DNA of 64,000 nucleotides from Apoderus coryli (Eukaryota; Arthropoda; Insecta; Coleoptera; Attelabidae): positions 35,059,902 to 35,123,901 of the forward strand of contig OU452198.1 of assembly GCA_911728435.2 (NCBI GenBank), written 5' to 3'. The number at the start of each line of letters is the position of its first letter. Positions within the stretch are counted from its first letter, which is position 1. The position numbers and the translations under genes were made by a program. Positions 22,627 through 33,345 of this stretch are shown here, in pieces. The notes below the pieces were generated by a model. It saw nothing but the letters and a program-made list of their open reading frames with translations. It was not told the DNA's origin and did not search any database.

Positions 22627-22971
22627 CAGAGCCCGTTTTACCCAGCAATACTTAAAATTTAGATTCTACTGATTAAAATGAACAAATTTTGTTCTATAAA
22701 CTTTTTTTTTAATTTCTCATCGATTTCGAGATATTGACATTTAATGTTTTTTTAAGTTTTAAATACTTCTGCACTTAATCTATGATTCAATTTTTCTCTC
22801 TCACTTCAAAATTTTTTAGAAAAGCACTAGCAAAACTGGACAACTTGTCAATATCTGAAAAACATGCTTGTCCTAAGAAGTATTAATTGCAGTTAAAAAA
22901 CATAGATAGAGAAATAGGATCGTTTCACGTTATGAGAGATCATCAGCTTCCTGTTATACTACAAAGAGATA

Positions 22972-23440
22972 ATGCTATTCTTCACCACTCCAACAAATGA
23001 TCCTCGTACCAGTGTCAGAAGAGGTGTATTGAATATGCGAAACGAACATCTTTGGTTGCATGAAAATCCATATGCCATGCAAGAATATCGCTTCCAACAT
23101 CAGTTTAGCGTTAATGTTTGTATTGGAATTATTAACAATCGACTTATAGATCCATTTCTTCTTCAAACCCGTCTTAATGGTACACATTTTGCAAGAACTT
23201 CCAGTCCTTTTGGAAGATTTAATGCTAAATGTAAGACAGCTTTGGTTTCAATTAGATAGTTGTCCTGCACATTACAGTTGACCTGTTCGAAACTGGCTAA
23301 ACTTTAATTATCCTGAGAGCTGGATCGGAAGGGGTGGACCTGTAAGACCCTTCTTAAACCGCTTGATTTTTTTCTGTGGAGACATTTAGAGGCTCTGGTT
23401 TACAGAAATCCTATAAGAACAAGAGAAGAGCTTATATTGA
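22972..23440 (+). pseudogene. Tc1/mariner-type transposase relic
   Basis: Pieces in changing frames: EHLWLHENPYAMQEYRFQHQ then FSVNVCIGIINNRLIDPFLL (central catalytic-domain region between the first and second aspartates), PVRNWLNFNYPESWIGRGGP, and PLDFFLWRHLEALVYRNP (third aspartate region). The pattern 'ENPHA...HQFSVNVW.GI' and 'WIGRGGPV...PLDFFLWG' belongs to a widespread insect DDE transposase group (family knowledge). Many stops; inactive. It is the internal gene of the long-TIR transposon. Confidence 0.65.
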
Positions 23441-24217
23441 TTTAATCCAGGTTTCCTGAGAACAAATAACACCTGGTCAGATAGCAACGGCAACGCGTTC
23501 GGTACTTCAAAGGTATCGAAGTTGCGTGGCACACAATGGAAGCCCTCTGAAGCATTTCCTCTGCAATAATTCAAATTTTAGACTAAAGGATTTGTGTATT
23601 AGGTAAGAATTTTTGTATTATGAGTTCGACAGAATAAAAATATTAAAAATCATAAAAAAGAAGTATTTTTGACGGACAGACAAACTCGCTCCTAAACGTT
23701 TGCTAAAGTAAGAAAAACTAACACAAATTTATTTATCTTATAACTATAACTTTTAAATAGTTGTGTGGTAACGTGCGTTACCATTTGCGTAATAAAAGCT
23801 TTGTACAGCAACTGTCTTCTGCGGTTTTTGACGATGCTTAGATTTGACCACATGAGCGGTCTGTAGCGGTTTTAGCATGTTCGGTTAAAAATCATAAAAA
23901 TACCAAATATTTTTTTTTAAATCTCATACAAAAATCGCAGCGTAAAAAATTATGTTCATTTTACTAGAATCGAAACTCCTTAGGACAAGTATGTTTTTCA
24001 GATATTGACAAGTTGTCAAGTTTGCTAGTGCTTTTGTAAAATTTTTTGAAATGAGAGAGGAAAATTGAAAAATTTACAGTTTTTAACTTTGCAAAGTACA
24101 CATAGTACATAATATGTATATGCTCGCGATTATTGATTGAATACAGAACAATAATCTCAATCTTTCGTAATAATAATTTCCGGCGAACATAATTACGTAA
24201 AACAATTATTATAACCC

Positions 24218-24560
24218 AATGTAATAATCAGCTAACATTGGTTTAACGTACAAAAGTCGTAGATTCATGTTTATCGTTCGTAACATTAATAACCAGCTGA
24301 CATTGGTTTAACGGACAAAAGTAATAGACTAATTTTTATTGTTCGTAACATTAATAACCTTCTGACATCGGTACAAAAATCATATATTAATGTTCATCGT
24401 TCGTAACATTAATAATCAGCTAACATCGGTTTTACGTATTGGAGACATAAACTAATTTTCATCGTTCGTAACCTTAACAACCTGCTAACATCGGTTTAAC
24501 GTACAGAGGTTATAAATTAATGTCCATCATTCGTAAGATCAATAGCCGGCGAGCATACAT
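24218..24560. repeat. Minisatellite, about 62-base unit, five to six copies
   Basis: A unit containing CAGCTAACATYGGTTTAACG, GTACAAAAGT, then TTCATCGTTCGTAACATTAA recurs with point changes at about 24230, 24295, 24355, 24415 and 24478. It lies inside the right inverted repeat of the surrounding transposon. Confidence 0.8.
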
Positions 24561-25010
24561 TTATGTTCTTTATTTATTAAATCAATGTACAGAATTCGCT
24601 ACCGAATTAATGTACGAACGTTTATTGTATTAATGTCACCCATCATCGGCTCAAATTTAATGTTGACGTTCATTGATTTGAAGCACTTTTTTATTAATAT
24701 CACGTACCTTTTCGGTTCAGTGTGAGGCATTTAAAAATGGACCTAGAGTTAATTGTCATTTTTACTTCAGCATGATTTGAAAGAGAATTTCATTGCCTTT
24801 CAGTTGATATAGGATGATTTTTTCTGGTAAGTGTAGTTCTAGGAAAATTTGAGGTTAACTATTCAGAAATATTTAAAACTTATAAAAACAGTAAATGCCA
24901 ATATCTCGAAATCGGTGAAGAATTAAAAAAAGTTTATACAACAAAATTTGTTCATGTTGACCAGTACAATCTAAATTTTAAATATTGCTGGATAAACCTG
25001 GGTCACCCTG

Positions 25011-25981
25011 TATATAAGTTTGGCTACCGTAAGTTATCCCTATATATAATATACGGTATATAACAAAAAATGCACGATGTCTGCCCCAAAACACTTAAAT
25101 GGATTGCCACCGAACAATACAAAATAAAAGAAACTCAATAACAAACGTCTACATTACATCTATACCTTTCCTTGATAGGATTTGTCCTATTGTGCATAAT
25201 AACAAAACTATAAACTGGACTCTGTAACAAAAGACATAAAATGTATTTCAAAACAAGAACTATCTCCGTAGGAATCCTAGTATACTTTTAATTCTTTTTC
25301 TCTTTCTTATTTTATGATATTTAAGTTTTGGAAAATTCGGATTTAACATTTCATTAAACGCGTTAAGTGTTGTCCTTTTGTCGCACTAAACTACAGGTAA
25401 TCGAGTGTAATTCTGGCGCTTTGTTGGATGTTTTGCGAGGCGGATATCTATAACATTTTACGATTGGCGAGATGTTCTGCAAAGTTTTTTTATGGGATTT
25501 GTTTCTTCTTCTTTTTGTATAAAAAGTTCTATCTCTATTAATAAAAGGAGTTGAAGAGAACAAAAAGAAGATGGACCTCTAAGTAAAACTAAAAGAACTG
25601 CAAAGATAGTTCATATTCCTACAAAAAAGTCAATTTCTGATGTGTAGGAACATAGTTTTTAATTATTTTGTCTTGTGTTTTTTAATGTGACCTTTTCTGT
25701 TGGTACTGCTAGGACTAATGTTTTTTGCGGAGTCCCGTCATTTGAGTTATTTTCTGTTTTTTTGTTAATATTTTTTTTACATTTAATTAATTGATAATTA
25801 ATTATTTATTGTTATTGGATTGATATATTTTTTCTATTTTTTGTGTTTCGTTTCTCTTTTATTTTTGTATAATGAATTAATTTTCCTGTAATTGGGTTTA
25901 TCCTGTTGGAAATAAAGGCTTATTATTATTATTTAATTTTAATACTTTAAAATATTTTAAATTGATCTCAAGGGTAAGTAG
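25011..25981. other. Mostly featureless; LINE-like 3' tail near 25850-25935
   Basis: CCTGTAATTGGGTTTATCCT, GGAAATAAAGGC and (TTA)n resemble the tail at 30800-30853 (TTGTAATTGGGTTCTACATG, CAATAAATTG and (TTTA)n), so a plus-strand LINE 3' end with a polyadenylation signal is likely here. No coding part was found. Confidence 0.4.
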
Positions 25982-26395
25982 TTACAAATTGCAAATCATC
26001 TCTAGTATTTTTCTTTTTCGTCTATCCTGCTCTTTGGCTAATATTGCGGTACTATCAAAATCGAATTGGTGGCTGTATGCCTTGCGATGATTTTTTAGAA
26101 CTGTCTGAGTAGAGTTAGGATTTTTGTGGTTAGTAAGTCTTTTTTCTAGATGATGTTTAGTTTGACCGATATAAGTTGCTTCACAGTCCTTGCAAGGAAT
26201 TCTCTATACTACATGGGTGTTCTTCATTTTCTGTGTTTTTTAATGGTGTATATATTTCAGATTTTAATATGTTTGTATTCTTATGGCAAGCTGTAATTTT
26301 ATGTTTTTTTAATTTATTTTTTAGGGTTTCGGAGTGGCCATTTTGTGAATTATGTGATTATACCATTTATGAATACGTTTTTTAAATAATTTGTC
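25982..26395 (-). pseudogene. Penelope-like element, GIY-YIG endonuclease domain
   Basis: On the minus strand YRIPC then CKDCEATYIGQTKHHLEKRL followed by TNHKNPNSTQTV is readable, then HRKAYSHQFDFDSTAILAKE, closing at the stop 25982-25984. The YIGQT and CxxC-like pattern with R and H/E residues downstream is the GIY-YIG endonuclease that Penelope-like elements carry C-terminal to the reverse transcriptase; it nicks DNA to prime insertion. A frameshift occurs near 26200. The rest of the protein lies upstream, beyond a LINE insertion, at 28049-28504 and 30736-30790. Confidence 0.75.
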
Positions 26396-28048
26396 TGTAG
26401 ATTGTTTTATCGGAGTCGTTTAGGCGGTTTGCCCTCCCCTCAACTTGGACCTGCAGAAGATCTTTTGTGAATGACTCTAATCTATGAATTGCCCAGCTGT
26501 CCCACACTTTTCATGAAGTTGATGATTTCTCTGGGGGCTAAATTCCTTGCCTCGTCGGGTGTTAGGGTCACCTCTCCAAGGTGTTTTTGCCTTTTGCAGA
26601 AAAGTACCATGCATGCACAGAGCACGTGTTCTGTTGTCTCTGTTGCGTCTTCGCAAAACCCACAAGTGTCGTCCTCGGTTAGGCCCATCTTTTTGAGATA
26701 GTACTTCACTGGGTGGTGTCCCGTAAAAAAGCGTGTAATTTGCCATAGGTCGTTTTTCTCCAGTTGGATAAGCTTCCCTGCGTTGGCATCTGAAGGTTTG
26801 ATAAACCGTTTGATTGTCTTAGGCCTGGAGTAGGACTTAAGTTGTTTCTTTTCCCATCTCCGAAGTTCTATGGCTTTTTGGAAGGCCAAAGAAGGGGTTC
26901 CGGACCGCAGAACGGAGCGTTTGCGGCCTCTTTTGCAAGTTGGTCCGCCGCTTCGTTCCCCTCAATGCCTTCATGTCCTGGCACCCATGTCAGAGTAATC
27001 TTTTTCCCCTGAGCTGCCAGTTGCTTTAGGGTCTGTTTGCATTCCCATGCTAGCTTTGACATGAAGGTGTAAGACCTCAGTGCTTTTAACGCAGCTTGAC
27101 TGTTCGACATAATATTGATCTGCCGTTCCGGGATGCCTCTCTGCAGGCATTCTTGAGCACAACGATTATTAGCATTGATCTCTGCTTGGAATATAGTGGG
27201 ACTTTTCCCGAGAGATTCAGAGAGCCTGCAATTAGGCCCGTATACTCCCATGCCTGTGTTCCCTTCTATTCCTTTTGAACCGTCCGTAAACCAGAGCGAT
27301 GTGTTTTCTGGGAATCGTGGTTCCCCATTTAGCAATTTTTGACGGTCTCCAATGACCACTTCAAATGGGATTTCAAAATCATGTTTGCGTAGCAAAGCGT
27401 CCGACGGTTTTCTTCCTGAATCCAAAGGTATTAGATTCAGGATTCCCATGTGTCCCTCTAGATCGCCAGATTTGTATTCCATTACCTGTGCCAGTTTCAG
27501 AGCGCTTATTGCTGCCTCTTTTTTGACTAGGACCGGCAAAGGTATCAGATGCAGCAACGTTTCCATCGCTGCTGTGGGGCAAGTTCGCATTGCTAAACAT
27601 GCAAGCCGTTGCAACTTTTGAAGACGACATTGTGTATGCTTAATATTAACTTTTGGCCACCATACTAATGAGGCGTATGTTACCATGGGTTTGATGATTG
27701 TTTGGTGCACCCAGTATGTGAGCTTTGGCTTTAGCCCCCAAGTCCTGCCGAGTAGCCTGTGACACGTCTATATGGCCGCTGTGGTTTTCGATATGGTTTT
27801 CTCTATATGCTGATTCCAGATTAGTCGTTTATCCAGGAGTAATATCAGGTATTTGACTTTATCCGAAAGGCAAATTTGCTCACCGCTGAGAGTGGGGTTA
27901 ATAATGTACACCTTTCTCTTTCTTGTGAATGGTTCCAACACTGTTTTTTTTCGGATTTATATTTCATCTCTCAGCGTCGCACCAGTTTTTAATTTTGTTT
28001 AATGCAATATGCATGCGGTTGGATATAACCGATGTGTGTTTTCATTTA
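26396..28048 (-). mobile_element. 5'-truncated LINE with RNase H domain, inside the Penelope-like element
   Basis: The 3' terminus (minus strand AAAACAATCTACA) is defined by comparison with 13702-13813. The 5' end is inside the reverse transcriptase near 28048, where the frame closes upstream. Both sides of the insertion read as Penelope-like protein, so the LINE is the younger of the two. Confidence 0.7.
26482..28048 (-). pseudogene. LINE reverse transcriptase C-terminus, RNase H and CCHC tail
   Basis: The minus-strand order is: NKIKNWCDAER and a VKYLILLLDKRLIWNQHIEK segment (end of palm/thumb, with stops), then an open part from 27710 with LHLIPLP. The RNase H domain follows with LWFTDGSKG (first aspartate), FQAEINA (glutamate), MSNSQAALKAL (expected aspartate changed to N) and WVPGHEGIEGNEAADQLAKE (last catalytic aspartate). 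The last frame (26889-26482) has RFFTGHHPVKYYLKKMGL and a CGFC-H-C zinc-knuckle pattern. A frameshift near 26880 and stops upstream of 27760 break it. RNase H points to I, R1 or LOA-type clades. Confidence 0.85.
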
Positions 28049-28504
28049 ACTGTGAGAACAATGTCTATTAATAATGGTTTTTGCTTTCTTGATTGATTCA
28101 GTCCTGTACTCAGTTAGTTAGTCAGTTAACATTACTGCTCTATCGGCTAGTCCTATTACGACACTCTTTTTTTGGAATAGAGGATGGTTGGAGAGAAAGT
28201 TGGTGTACCGTCCGGACCATGTAGGTTTTGTATACCATTTTGTTCTAATTTTGTTATTACATGTTATTATGGTTATATTCAAGAAATGTATAGTATTTTT
28301 TGTCTTCTATTTCTACTCTGTAAATTCGGATGATATGAATTGAACACGTTTTTCATGTAATGTATTTGGTTTGCAGATACCAGAGCTATACAATCATCTA
28401 CATACCTATTAAAGAAAATTGGTTTTAAATTTAGGGATTTTATGACGTTTTCTTCAAGGTCTTCCATCTTATTTGACTATACACTTCAGATTGATGCGCC
28501 CATA
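28049..28504 (-). pseudogene. Penelope-like reverse transcriptase, C-terminal half
   Basis: The minus strand reads VAMGASI at 28504, MEDLEENVIKSLNLKPIFFN, then RYVDDCIALVSANQIHYMKN with the YVDD catalytic motif. After a frameshift comes TKWYTKPTWSGRYTNFLSNH and ADRAVMLTD, the thumb region typical of Penelope-like enzymes. Stops and one frameshift near 28280 make it dead. Upstream sequence continues at 30736 after the nested insertion, downstream at 26395 after the LINE. Confidence 0.8.
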
Positions 28505-29042
28505 GCCACGCCACAGTTAAAATAATATACAGTTAGTTCTCATCGTGTCAGTACATCTGATGTACGTGGGTACAAAGCAATTTGCCGCGCTTATAGTTAT
28601 AGTATATCTTATAGTATATACAGGGTGTCCCGAAATTAACTTAAAACAATTTAAGGGGACATTCTACAAGCCAAAATCGAAAAATGCTTAGATTTTCATA
28701 TACAGCGTGTTATTTGTAAATTCCTGACGATGTGTGTTTAGTAATATTTCCGAAACGCGACTCGATATCAAAATTAAATTTGGCACACTTAAGTCTCTTT
28801 GTAGAATTATTAAAAAATATGATATCTCATGGTTAGGAAAATGTCAGGGGTGGGTTAGGCTGGGGGGGGGGGGGGTCAGAACAAATTTTATTCCAACTTT
28901 TTTTTTGTGCGCATTTTTTACTTTTTCTAAAAAGAATAATAAATTTGAGACTTTTGTACATAAAAAATGTTCACTTGTTTCATAACGCTAGCAGAAGCCG
29001 TTTTCAAAATAAATGACAATATGATTTACGGCTACGATAGTA

Positions 29043-30346
29043 TGGGGTTTTCCAATAAGGGTGATATGATTTCTTTAAAAAAAACACACTTATTGTTAAA
29101 GAAATTCAAAAGTTTTTTTATTGAATGTGAAGTACAATCGATACAATTAAGTCTAAATAAAACGTCATTCAAATGGCCTCCACGACTTCTTCTGCAGGAA
29201 CAAATTCGATGAACCCAATTTTCGAGCACTTTTTCCACTAAATCAAGTCGTATGTCATGAATGGCACGTTCAATATTGACTTGTAAAGCTTGAAGAGAGT
29301 CTGGTTTATTTCGAAAGACCAATGACTTCAAATAACCTCACAAGAAATAATCTAATGGTGTTAAATCACAACTTCTTGGAGGCCATTCAATATCACAATT
29401 TTTTTAAATAATCGAATCTCCAAACTTTTCTGCAATAATTCAATTGTTGCATTTGCTGTGTGGCACGTAGCCCCGTCTTGCTGGAACCAAATGTTTTCAA
29501 AATCAACTTCTTCTAAAATCAGCCATAAAAAGTTGGTTATTATTATCGATCTATACCGCTCTCCATATACAGTAACGGTGGTACCAGCATCATTTCGAAA
29601 GAAGTACGGACCGATGATTCCCCCAGACCAAAAACCACACCAAACTATCAATTTAGGTGAATGTAATGGTTTTTCATGAATAATTTGTGGATTTTCTTCG
29701 CACCAGAATCGACAGTATTGTTTATTTACCGCACCACTCAGATGAAAGTGTGCCTCATCGGAGAATATTATTTTCTTAAAAAAATCGTTATCGTTTTCAA
29801 CTTGTTCCGAGGCAAAATCAGCAAATTCACGACGTTTACGGTGGTCCAATGGCTTCAGTTCTTGAGTTAGAACAATTTTGTACGGATGCAAACCTAAATC
29901 CTTTCTCAAAATCCGCCAGGTTGTGCTTTGAGACAGTCCCAAGTGTTGAGAACGTCTTGGAATCGACAAATTGCGGTCTTCAGCAACACTTGCCTGAACG
30001 GCAGCAATATTTGCATTACTTCGGGCGGTTCTTTGTCTTATTGGCACTTGAACATTATGTAAAGAAAATGTACGCTCAAAATTTTCAACAATTCGACGAA
30101 TAGCGAGCACACTTGGGCGATTATTACGATCATAAAATGGCAAAAGCGCACGAAAAGTTGCAATTGGAGAACGATTATTTTGATAATAAAACTGAGTAAT
30201 TTGTAAACGTTGTTCTTGCGCATATCTCTCCAAGATCAAATTGTAAACACTACTGAATACAATGACAAACAAATGACAGATCATGACATATTACAAATAG
30301 CGGCAACGTCGCTTCAAAATCATATCATCCCTATTGGAAAACCATT
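29043..30346 (-). mobile_element. Tc1/mariner element with DD41D transposase (copy F)
   Basis: The termini TGGGGTTTTCCAATAAGGGT and, inverted, AATGGTTTTCCAATAGGGAT lie next to TA at 29041-29042 and 30347-30348. Length is 1304 bases, and gene and ends match copy E (8776-10057). It sits inside the foldback element of 28621-30615, making it the youngest layer of the nest. Confidence 0.88.
29150..30284 (-). pseudogene. DD41D-type transposase, nearly complete (copy F)
   Basis: The frame is open from ATG 30284, but by comparison with copy E the true start is the codon at 30231-30233, where M has become L (LERYAQEQRL). The helix-turn-helix segment LGLSQSTTWRILRKDLGLHP, first catalytic D in FSDEAHFHLSGAVNKQ and second in FQQDGATCHTA are intact. 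A 1-base gain near 29400 shifts the frame before CDLTPLDYF (third D, 41 residues after the second), and TGG has become TGA in YFL*GYLKS (about 29340). The stop seen in copy E is also lost, extending the last frame to 29032. Spacing matches the DD41D (Visitor) group, by recollection of that classification. Confidence 0.88.
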
Positions 30347-30735
30347 TACAAGAAACATGGTGTAAATGCGTATTAAGGGATGACAGAATAACTTCTCCCT
30401 TTCCTACAAACATACGGAAGTATGCCAAATGTCATTTTAATATCGAGACGCGTTTCGGAAATATTACTAAAAACCTATCGTCAGGAATTTACAAGTAACA
30501 CCCGGTATATGAAAAACTAAGCATTTCTCGATATATGTTCATATGAAAAAAAAATCTTATTTTCGCTTGCAGAATGTTCCCTTAAATTGTTTTAAGTTAA
30601 TTTCGGGACACCCTGTATAGATATATAGTATATATTATAGTAGCGGGCCAGAAATGAGCTGAGAATGCGACGAGTCGATGCCGTTTTCAGCGTCTACTGG
30701 ACCTTCTTGTCTATAGTTAATATTCGATGGCCACG

Positions 30736-30790
30736 CCATTAATTTGTTTGTAATTTTTATTTTGGAAATCAAGTTTCTGGAATTATTTTT
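30736..30790 (-). pseudogene. Penelope-like reverse transcriptase, piece before the nest
   Basis: The minus strand reads QKLDFQNKNYKQING, which joins in frame to VAMGAS at 28504 once the element at 28511-30730 and one CCACG are removed. FxFxNxxYxQxxGxAMG is the conserved palm segment before the YVDD motif. Upstream it is cut off by an unrelated LINE-like tail near 30790-30853. Confidence 0.65.
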
Positions 30791-30853
30791 GCTTTGTTTT
30801 GTCTTGTAATTGGGTTCTACATGTTAGACAATAAATTGAATTTATTTATTTAT
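30791..30853 (+). repeat. LINE 3' tail with (TTTA)n
   Basis: TTGTAATTGGGTTCTACATG, a polyadenylation-type CAATAAATTG and TTTATTTATTTAT form a short LINE 3' end on the plus strand, similar to the tail near 25850-25935. No coding sequence is attached. Confidence 0.4.
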
Positions 30854-32744
30854 ATGCAAGAGTGAGAGTAGTACCAATTTTCTACACAATCTGTATAAAG
30901 ACGTTTATAGTGAATTTCGATTGAATGCTTCTGTCAACAAATAAAATAAAAAACAGCAGACAATACATTTACAACACATAAAAATTAATATTAACATCAA
31001 TAAAAATTAATAGTGTGCTTGGACCATTCTGCTGGAAATATCATTATTGAATTATTTCAGTTGTCTTGCTTATACTGCTGAAGTTTTTATGTTTCCAATG
31101 AACTCAACGGGGTAAATATATTAAACTTTTTAGTGATTGACATATAATTGTGTAGTATAACATTTCTTAATTCTTCCTATCTATTTCGGGCTATAAAATA
31201 AACTTACTGAACAATAAACCGATATGGATGGTATAGACTGATGTTTTCCTTTATACATTCATATAATAAACAAAAACGTTTTTCCTTGAAAATTTCATAC
31301 ATTGCTCATCAATATGTGATTGGAAAAATTTATGACACCATTTTACTGCTGCGGTGTACCGTGTGTCCCATTTTGGCGGTACTTGCCGGATATCTCGCTT
31401 ATTTTAAAGATAGAGATTTGCGGATTTCGTGAACGTTGCCTATTTTTTTATGAAACTGACAAAATTATCACAGCCCGCTTGGTTTTTCAGATACAGGGCC
31501 AGATTGAAAATATTGCATTTTGGAACCGGTCCTGTATCTCAGCTATCTTTAAACTTACAGGAAATGTAAAAAATGCATTTTGTACATATTTTTACAGAAA
31601 ATCTAGTGACTTAGTCAGATTTTTGAAATAAGTTGCCGTTATTTACATGTAGCCCATAGTTAGGTTTTTTTTTAAATGGGATATGCTGTATATTTTTTTT
31701 ATATTTAAAACAAAAATGAATTGCGCTTTTCAAAAATACATAAAACCTATACGATATTCTCAGTATTAACTTAGTATTGTGATACGTAAGCAGCGTACAT
31801 ATAAGAGACGGTATACCCACGCGGGTATCCTTTGTGTATCATTTACAGAGAGAATCCCCGCATGCAACAATATAACATAGTCGAGGAAGCGAAATACGGG
31901 GTCATTCACTTATACGATATTTTGAGTATTAGCCTTATATTTAGATTATGAAAAATCAAATATACCATACGCGGCACGAAAATCGAGATGAATGCTTTCG
32001 AATAGGTACTTACGTAAGCGTAAATATAAGATATAGTAAAACCACTCTGAAATCTACTCGAAATATTGTCTATCTCACTCAGCTTCGGTTTCCACTCTTT
32101 TCTTGGAGGCAGTAGGTGTCTGGTTCTGATTTATACGGGTTGGCAACTATTTGTGAAACCCGATTTCAAAAACTAAGTTAAAGTAAAACTGACAAAAAAA
32201 CTCAATCCATTATTACTAAAGCATTGCCTGCTGTAGATTGACAAATATTCTTGAAAGCCATTAATTTTATCGGTTTATTATTAACGATATTTTAATGGAA
32301 TTCGTCAATACACAAAATACAGGTGTGAAAAATAAACTCATTGAACCCTAAATTTATTTTCCAGCGACATGTAAACCGATGAGGTGTAGGTAGTTGTAGA
32401 TAGTAATTAATTACTTTCTGTAGGACAAAATATTATAATTATTGTGTATTGTGTATTGTTAGGTACTCCACTTAAGAATACTTAGTTATGCCAGTCTCTT
32501 GGGTGTCAGCTCATTTAATTTTTTGTATTAATATATAATCGAATATATAATCCAAATTTGGGATTTCATTTAAAAAAATCGTGCGTAATGACACCTTATA
32601 AAGATATCAATTCTTGTCTGTTTAAATCACTTCACTTGAAAATAAATAATAAGGAATAAATCTATTGGATTTTATTATTTATTCCTCACTGAAAATAGCT
32701 TTTGAACTTCACAGGTCCCGTGATTTGTGAAGTTTTGTAGATTG
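30854..32744. other. No recognisable gene
   Basis: About 1.9 kb, AT-rich. The frame at 31320-31631 (103 codons) shows no known motif. Nothing repeats elsewhere in the window to my eye. Confidence 0.35.
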
Positions 32745-33015
32745 TAGAATGTACGCCGATGATGATACCCAAGCTTCTGTTATCATTTGATTCTCGGAAT
32801 TGCTAAAATGCTGTTGCCCAGATGAACTGCGATCTCAAGAGCCTTGCGCACAAATCAGCTGAGCATTGTTTGCCAATATGTAGTATATTGTATTTTAACA
32901 ATATGTAGTATATTGTATTTTAACATAACATATTATATGTAGATCTCGATTTGGATCTTACTAGATTTTAAATTTTTGTGAAGTCTGACGTGCCAATGTA
33001 CAAATTGATGTATTA
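32745..33015 (+). pseudogene. LINE reverse transcriptase palm relic with 3' end
   Basis: CRMYADDDTQASVII (YADD catalytic motif at about 32752) and, one frame on, AVAQMNCDLKSLAHKSAEHC resemble the 'YADDTQL ... INxDLxxLxxWSxxHxL' stretch of CR1/Jockey-type enzymes. The sequence then decays, and GGCCAATAAAGAATTAAATC (about 33003) may be the 3' end with its polyadenylation signal. Confidence 0.55.
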
Positions 33016-33080
33016 CTGAATGGCCAATAAAGAATTAAATCCAAGCAAATCATTGGCAATCCTTTTTGGTAAAATTCCGA

Positions 33081-33153
33081 GACACAGGTGGGATTCGAAC
33101 CCAACATCTCCCGATTGCTGGTCAGGTGTTCTAACCAATTGAACTACCGTAGC
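33081..33153 (-). tRNA. tRNA-Ala(AGC)-like cloverleaf, likely pseudo-tRNA or SINE head
   Basis: Minus strand, 73 bases: acceptor GCTACGG with CTGTGTC (six of seven pairs counting G-U), D stem GTTC/GAAC, anticodon stem CCTGA/TCGGG, loop CCAGCAA giving anticodon AGC, variable AGATG, T arm TTGGG-TTCGAAT-CCCAC with one mismatch. A and B box sequences are good. Base 33 is C instead of the near-universal U, and no A73 follows. A partial second copy lies at 33405-33450. These defects and the duplication favour a tRNA-derived SINE or pseudogene over a working gene. Confidence 0.55.
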
Positions 33154-33345
33154 ACATAGAGGAAATTTCCTGCAGTTTGCATACATCAACGCTTTCTGTA
33201 TGCAGTGCTACGTTGAGATCCTTAATTTAAAGACAACACAAACTACACACTGACACAATGCATTGTTATTTTTTATTGCAAACTGCAAACACAAGATAAA
33301 TGAATGAAAGTCTATTCAACATAAGTTGTTGACACTGTATAATTA

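Larger units (their letters stand above)
22627..25010 (+). mobile_element. Long-TIR DNA transposon carrying a minisatellite
   Basis: The left arm (CAGAGCCCGTTTTACCCAGC, continuing to about 22890) is found inverted in two pieces on the right: the outer part at 24830-25010 (GCTGGATAAACCTGGGTCAC then CCTG) and the inner part at about 23975-24085 (CAGATATTGACAAGTTGTCA). Between the two pieces lies sequence including a tandem repeat. TA flanks both ends (22625-22626, 25011-25012). A degenerate transposase lies inside. So the original inverted repeat was over 250 bases and was later split. Confidence 0.75.
28621..30615. mobile_element. Foldback/MITE with CAGGGTGTCCCGAAATTAAC ends, itself hit by a DD41D element
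   Basis: CAGGGTGTCCCGAAATTAAC at 28621 is mirrored by GTTAATTTCGGGACACCCTG ending at 30615 (allowing for one transition), flanked by TA (28619-28620, 30616-30617). The arms match for about 220 bases (TTCCTGACGAT, TAATATTTCCGAAACGC, CGATATxAAAAT). A related fragment occurs at 49745-49870. Minus the inner transposon it is about 0.7 kb and non-coding. Confidence 0.8.
28511..30730 (-). mobile_element. Unclassified element, copy 1, inserted in Penelope-like element
   Basis: Bounded by CCACAGTTAAAATAATATAC (28511) and TTAATATTCGATGG (30730), with CCACG duplicated on both sides (28506-28510, 30731-30735). Removing it and one CCACG restores the Penelope frame (YKQING joined to VAMGAS). A second copy at 56605-57514 has the same ends and a CCAGG duplication. 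Ends are CCA...TGG with no long inverted repeat. A 5-bp duplication fits LTR or other elements, but TG...CA ends are absent. Its own sequence is only about 110 bases at each side here; the centre is filled by later insertions. Confidence 0.65.

Noticed and set aside
24218..24560. CRISPR-like repeat array
   Set aside because: The 62-base units are contiguous and diverge along their whole length, with no unique spacers. It is a minisatellite.
26477..26746. 89-codon minus-strand frame as a gene
   Set aside because: It overlaps the LINE zinc-knuckle tail in another frame. The LINE frame (26482-26889) has family motifs and this one has none.
28860..28875. Run of about 12 G (GGGGGGGGGGGG) as a functional site
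   Set aside because: It is a homopolymer in the arm of a foldback element, absent in the related arm and fragment copy; most likely slippage or sequencing noise.
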